From contig NZ_JAKILA010000033.1 of the NCBI RefSeq assembly GCF_023283885.1, forward strand, positions 1-36,138: a DNA stretch of 36,138 bases, read 5' to 3'. This DNA is from Shewanella basaltis (lineage in GTDB: Bacteria; Pseudomonadota; Gammaproteobacteria; Enterobacterales; Shewanellaceae). Positions within the stretch are counted from its first letter, which is position 1, and the number at the start of each line of letters is the position of its first letter. Of the stretch, positions 35,790 to 36,138 are shown piece after piece. The notes below the pieces were generated by a model that was not told the origin of the DNA, made no database searches, and saw nothing but the letters and a program-made list of their open reading frames with translations. The position numbers were made by a program, and so were the translations under genes.

Positions 35790-35900
35790 GCTGATGATGA
35801 GTCAATAGTCGACGTCTGTAGTGAATCATGGAGTGCATTCATTGAAGATAAAGAGCGTGTGAAAATATGCCATCGACAATGGGCAACGATGATCACTTAA
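35790..35900 (+). pseudogene. Remnant of an IS630-type transposase C-terminus
   Basis: One frame reads ADDESIVDVCSESWSAFIED then KERVKICHRQWATMIT and a stop. This resembles the C-terminal end of IS630-family transposases (pattern IVDxCxxAWxxFxxxxxRVxxxxxRxW). The same frame is stopped just upstream (TAA 35778-35780) and no transposase body exists before it, so this is a decayed fragment. Confidence 0.5.
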
Positions 35901-36011
35901 TTATGCGGAATGGTATAATCGCGGGAGGTGAGGCATGACAAGCCCTCTGCGGTACATATAGTGCAGCAAACGGCATTACCACGCTGATTAGATTTTCAAA
36001 TTTCAAATACG

Positions 36012-36042
36012 AAAAAGGCCTTTGCAATACTGCAAAGGCCTT
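36012..36042 (-). terminator. Terminator after tRNA-Asp
   Basis: AAGGCCTTTGCA (36015-36026) pairs over 12 bp with TGCAAAGGCCTT (36031-36042), loop ATAC. On the minus strand a T-run follows, giving a standard Rho-independent terminator. Confidence 0.88.
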
Positions 36043-36052
36043 CATCTTAAGT

Positions 36053-36129
36053 TGGCGGAGCGGACGGGACTCGAACCCGCGACCCCCGGCGTGACAGGCC
36101 GGTATTCTAACCAACTGAACTACCGCTCC
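36053..36129 (-). tRNA. tRNA-Asp (GTC)
   Basis: On the minus strand GGAGCGG pairs with CCGCTCC as acceptor stem, discriminator G, and CCA is encoded. The D arm contains AGTTCAGTTGGTTAGAA, the anticodon loop is CTGTCAC (GTC at 36095-36093), and the T arm has GGTTCGAGTCC. The 77-nt length and all stems look intact. The strong terminator 10 bp downstream suggests it is the last or only gene in its transcript. Confidence 0.97.
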
Positions 36130-36138
36130 TTTAGCAAG

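Larger units (their letters stand above)
35701..36052. other. Intergenic region between cinA and tRNA-Asp
   Basis: This 352-bp stretch holds the IS630-like remnant and the tRNA terminator. The rest (35901-36010) shows nothing I can assign. Confidence 0.5.

Noticed and set aside
35705..35794. Plus-strand tail MQLALKLGEQHVIGKEKQ upstream of the IS630 fragment
   Set aside because: It could be a frameshifted part of the same remnant, but there is no pattern strong enough to call.
35893..36114. 73-residue minus-strand ORF over tRNA-Asp
   Set aside because: It is a reading through the tRNA and its surroundings (GRGFESRPLRQ is the usual translation of a tRNA 3' end), not a gene.
1..36138. CRISPR arrays
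   Set aside because: No set of regularly spaced direct repeats with unique spacers was seen; the only regular arrays are the A-tracts and the 15-bp coding repeat.

Overview
The window looks like a Shewanella-type gammaproteobacterial chromosome. The evidence is the divergent argE / argCBFGH arginine cluster followed by ppc and a DUF1439 lipoprotein, a DcuB-type C4-dicarboxylate carrier, a DUF2339 membrane protein, CinA and a tRNA-Asp. The genus is inferred from gene content and protein resemblance; no search was run.

Positions 1-6650 are an accessory region resembling a CP4/P4-like integrative element. An IS element cuts the 5' end off an ankyrin-repeat gene. Then come an AlpA-type regulator, a RadC/JAB protein, a DUF2787 protein, a short tyrosine recombinase, an LRAT-like putative cysteine enzyme, and an inovirus Gp2 (YagK/YfjJ) family protein with an HxH motif. 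A 636-bp AT-rich gap holds a perfect-armed hairpin and eleven A-tracts spaced about 11 bp apart, which predicts strong DNA curvature. It leads into an unrecognised 300-residue protein with a ribbon-helix-helix-like C-terminus. The gap could be a replication or control region for the element.

Positions 6650-10900 hold a second accessory block. It is a four-gene minus-strand operon (hipB, hipA, a SEC-C zinc-motif protein and an uncharacterised protein) with two operator-like palindromes upstream of hipB. Related GTGGG-rich sequences lie on both sides of it.

Positions 10900-20600 mix housekeeping and accessory genes: a YcaQ-type DNA glycosylase, dcuB, a PLD-SF2 helicase-DUF3427 protein, a Fic protein that seems to have lost its inhibitory DUF4172 domain in frame, a sulfotransferase-like protein with a tandem peptide repeat, and an MFS transporter.

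Positions 20600-36138 are core chromosome. argCBFGH (minus) and argE (plus) make arginine from N-acetylglutamate by way of ornithine. ppc supplies oxaloacetate, and therefore aspartate, which ArgG consumes. A roughly 180-bp concentric palindrome (a possible MITE or REP-like element) separates the ppc operon from the DUF2339 gene. A decayed IS630-type transposase tail lies between cinA and tRNA-Asp.
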